64,000 nt of DNA, taken from assembly GCA_958510875.1 (NCBI GenBank), contig OY294069.1:3100001-3164000 (forward strand), in the 5' to 3' direction. The position numbers were made by a program, and so were the translations under genes. Positions 63,593 through 64,000 of this stretch are shown here, in pieces; position 1 is the first letter of the stretch, and each line of letters opens with the position of its first letter. Source of the stretch: Endomychus coccineus (taxonomy: Eukaryota; Arthropoda; Insecta; Coleoptera; Endomychidae). Under the pieces are notes generated by a model. The model was not told the origin of the DNA, searched no databases, and saw only the letters and a program-made list of their open reading frames with translations.

Positions 63593-64000
63593 TCTGATGA
63601 TGGCTACTTAGTAACTGGATAGTTGAGTACTTTAACAGTGTTTTTAGTATAAGGATGATGGTTTCTTATTTATATAGTGTACAACAAATATGTTAATGAT
63701 GTAACATATTTGTACGATAACCTACAACCGACACACGCCGAAATATTTTATTGTAATTATTAAAAATTTCGAGGTAAGTACAAGCAGCGCAACATTAAAA
63801 TAACAATTCAAAATTTATAATTTGGGAAACAAGTGGCATTAAGAGCAGCATAAATGCAATATCGAAGGCAATCAGCAAATTTATATTACATTACCGAATG
63901 AAAGTCACAATACCAGACATACACATTTTCTCTGACTACTGAATAATGATAATAACGTCACCATTTTATGTATTACCCTGCTGATGAATTGATTATATAA
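63593..64000. other. Repeat fragment and unannotated right edge
   Basis: CTCTGATGATGGCTACTTAGTAACTGG at about 63593 is a further copy of the block seen near 55905 and 62840. The rest, to the window edge, shows no open frame or recognisable element. Confidence 0.4.

Overview
The window is AT-rich nuclear DNA from an animal, most likely an insect. The evidence is genes with introns (GT...AG boundaries, AATAAA signals), protein sequences of insect-like PINK1 and UBE2J2, and a transposon mix of Jockey/CR1-like LINEs, Helentrons, hAT elements, a tRNA-derived SINE and many foldback elements. A beetle is my best guess, but the sequence does not prove it.

Layout. Bases 1-25870 are one uninterrupted satellite array: about 187 copies of a 138/139-bp monomer in three sequence classes, with large internal duplications, entering from the left edge and ending abruptly at 25870. 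Bases 25871-37250 are gene-poor and hold a tRNA-derived SINE, foldback elements, diverged repeats, a broken LINE on the + strand (33540-35185) and Helentron pieces (35384-37022). One Helentron piece keeps helicase motif VI joined to an endonuclease domain. Two recognisable host genes follow, head to head: UBE2J2 on the minus strand (four coding exons, 37529-39153, 226 aa) and PINK1 on the plus strand (seven coding exons, 40507-57994, 608 aa). Their start codons lie about 1.35 kb apart. Both intron-exon structures were read base by base and the reading frames close exactly.

PINK1 intron 4 (10.1 kb) is a stack of nested insertions. One LINE is cut by a 490-bp palindrome with 15-bp target duplications and by a 2.4-kb element with 8-bp target duplications. 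Next to it lies a Helentron, itself split by a 2.28-kb hAT element with perfect 8-bp target duplications. Each arm of the palindrome carries a 42-nt sequence that folds as a hammerhead-ribozyme-like motif. Introns 5 and 6 carry three long foldback elements of 1.1-1.5 kb. Downstream of PINK1 (58-64 kb) are an inverted-repeat element, another broken LINE, one possible unrecognised first exon at 61655, and a family of diverged repeats.

The two host genes both act in ubiquitin signalling: UBE2J2 is a membrane-anchored E2 enzyme and PINK1 is the mitochondrial kinase that phosphorylates ubiquitin and Parkin. The rest of the coding signal is transposon debris. The observations most worth checking are the palindromic hammerhead element, the satellite's higher-order structure, the Helentron helicase-endonuclease remnant and the datable nest of insertions inside PINK1.
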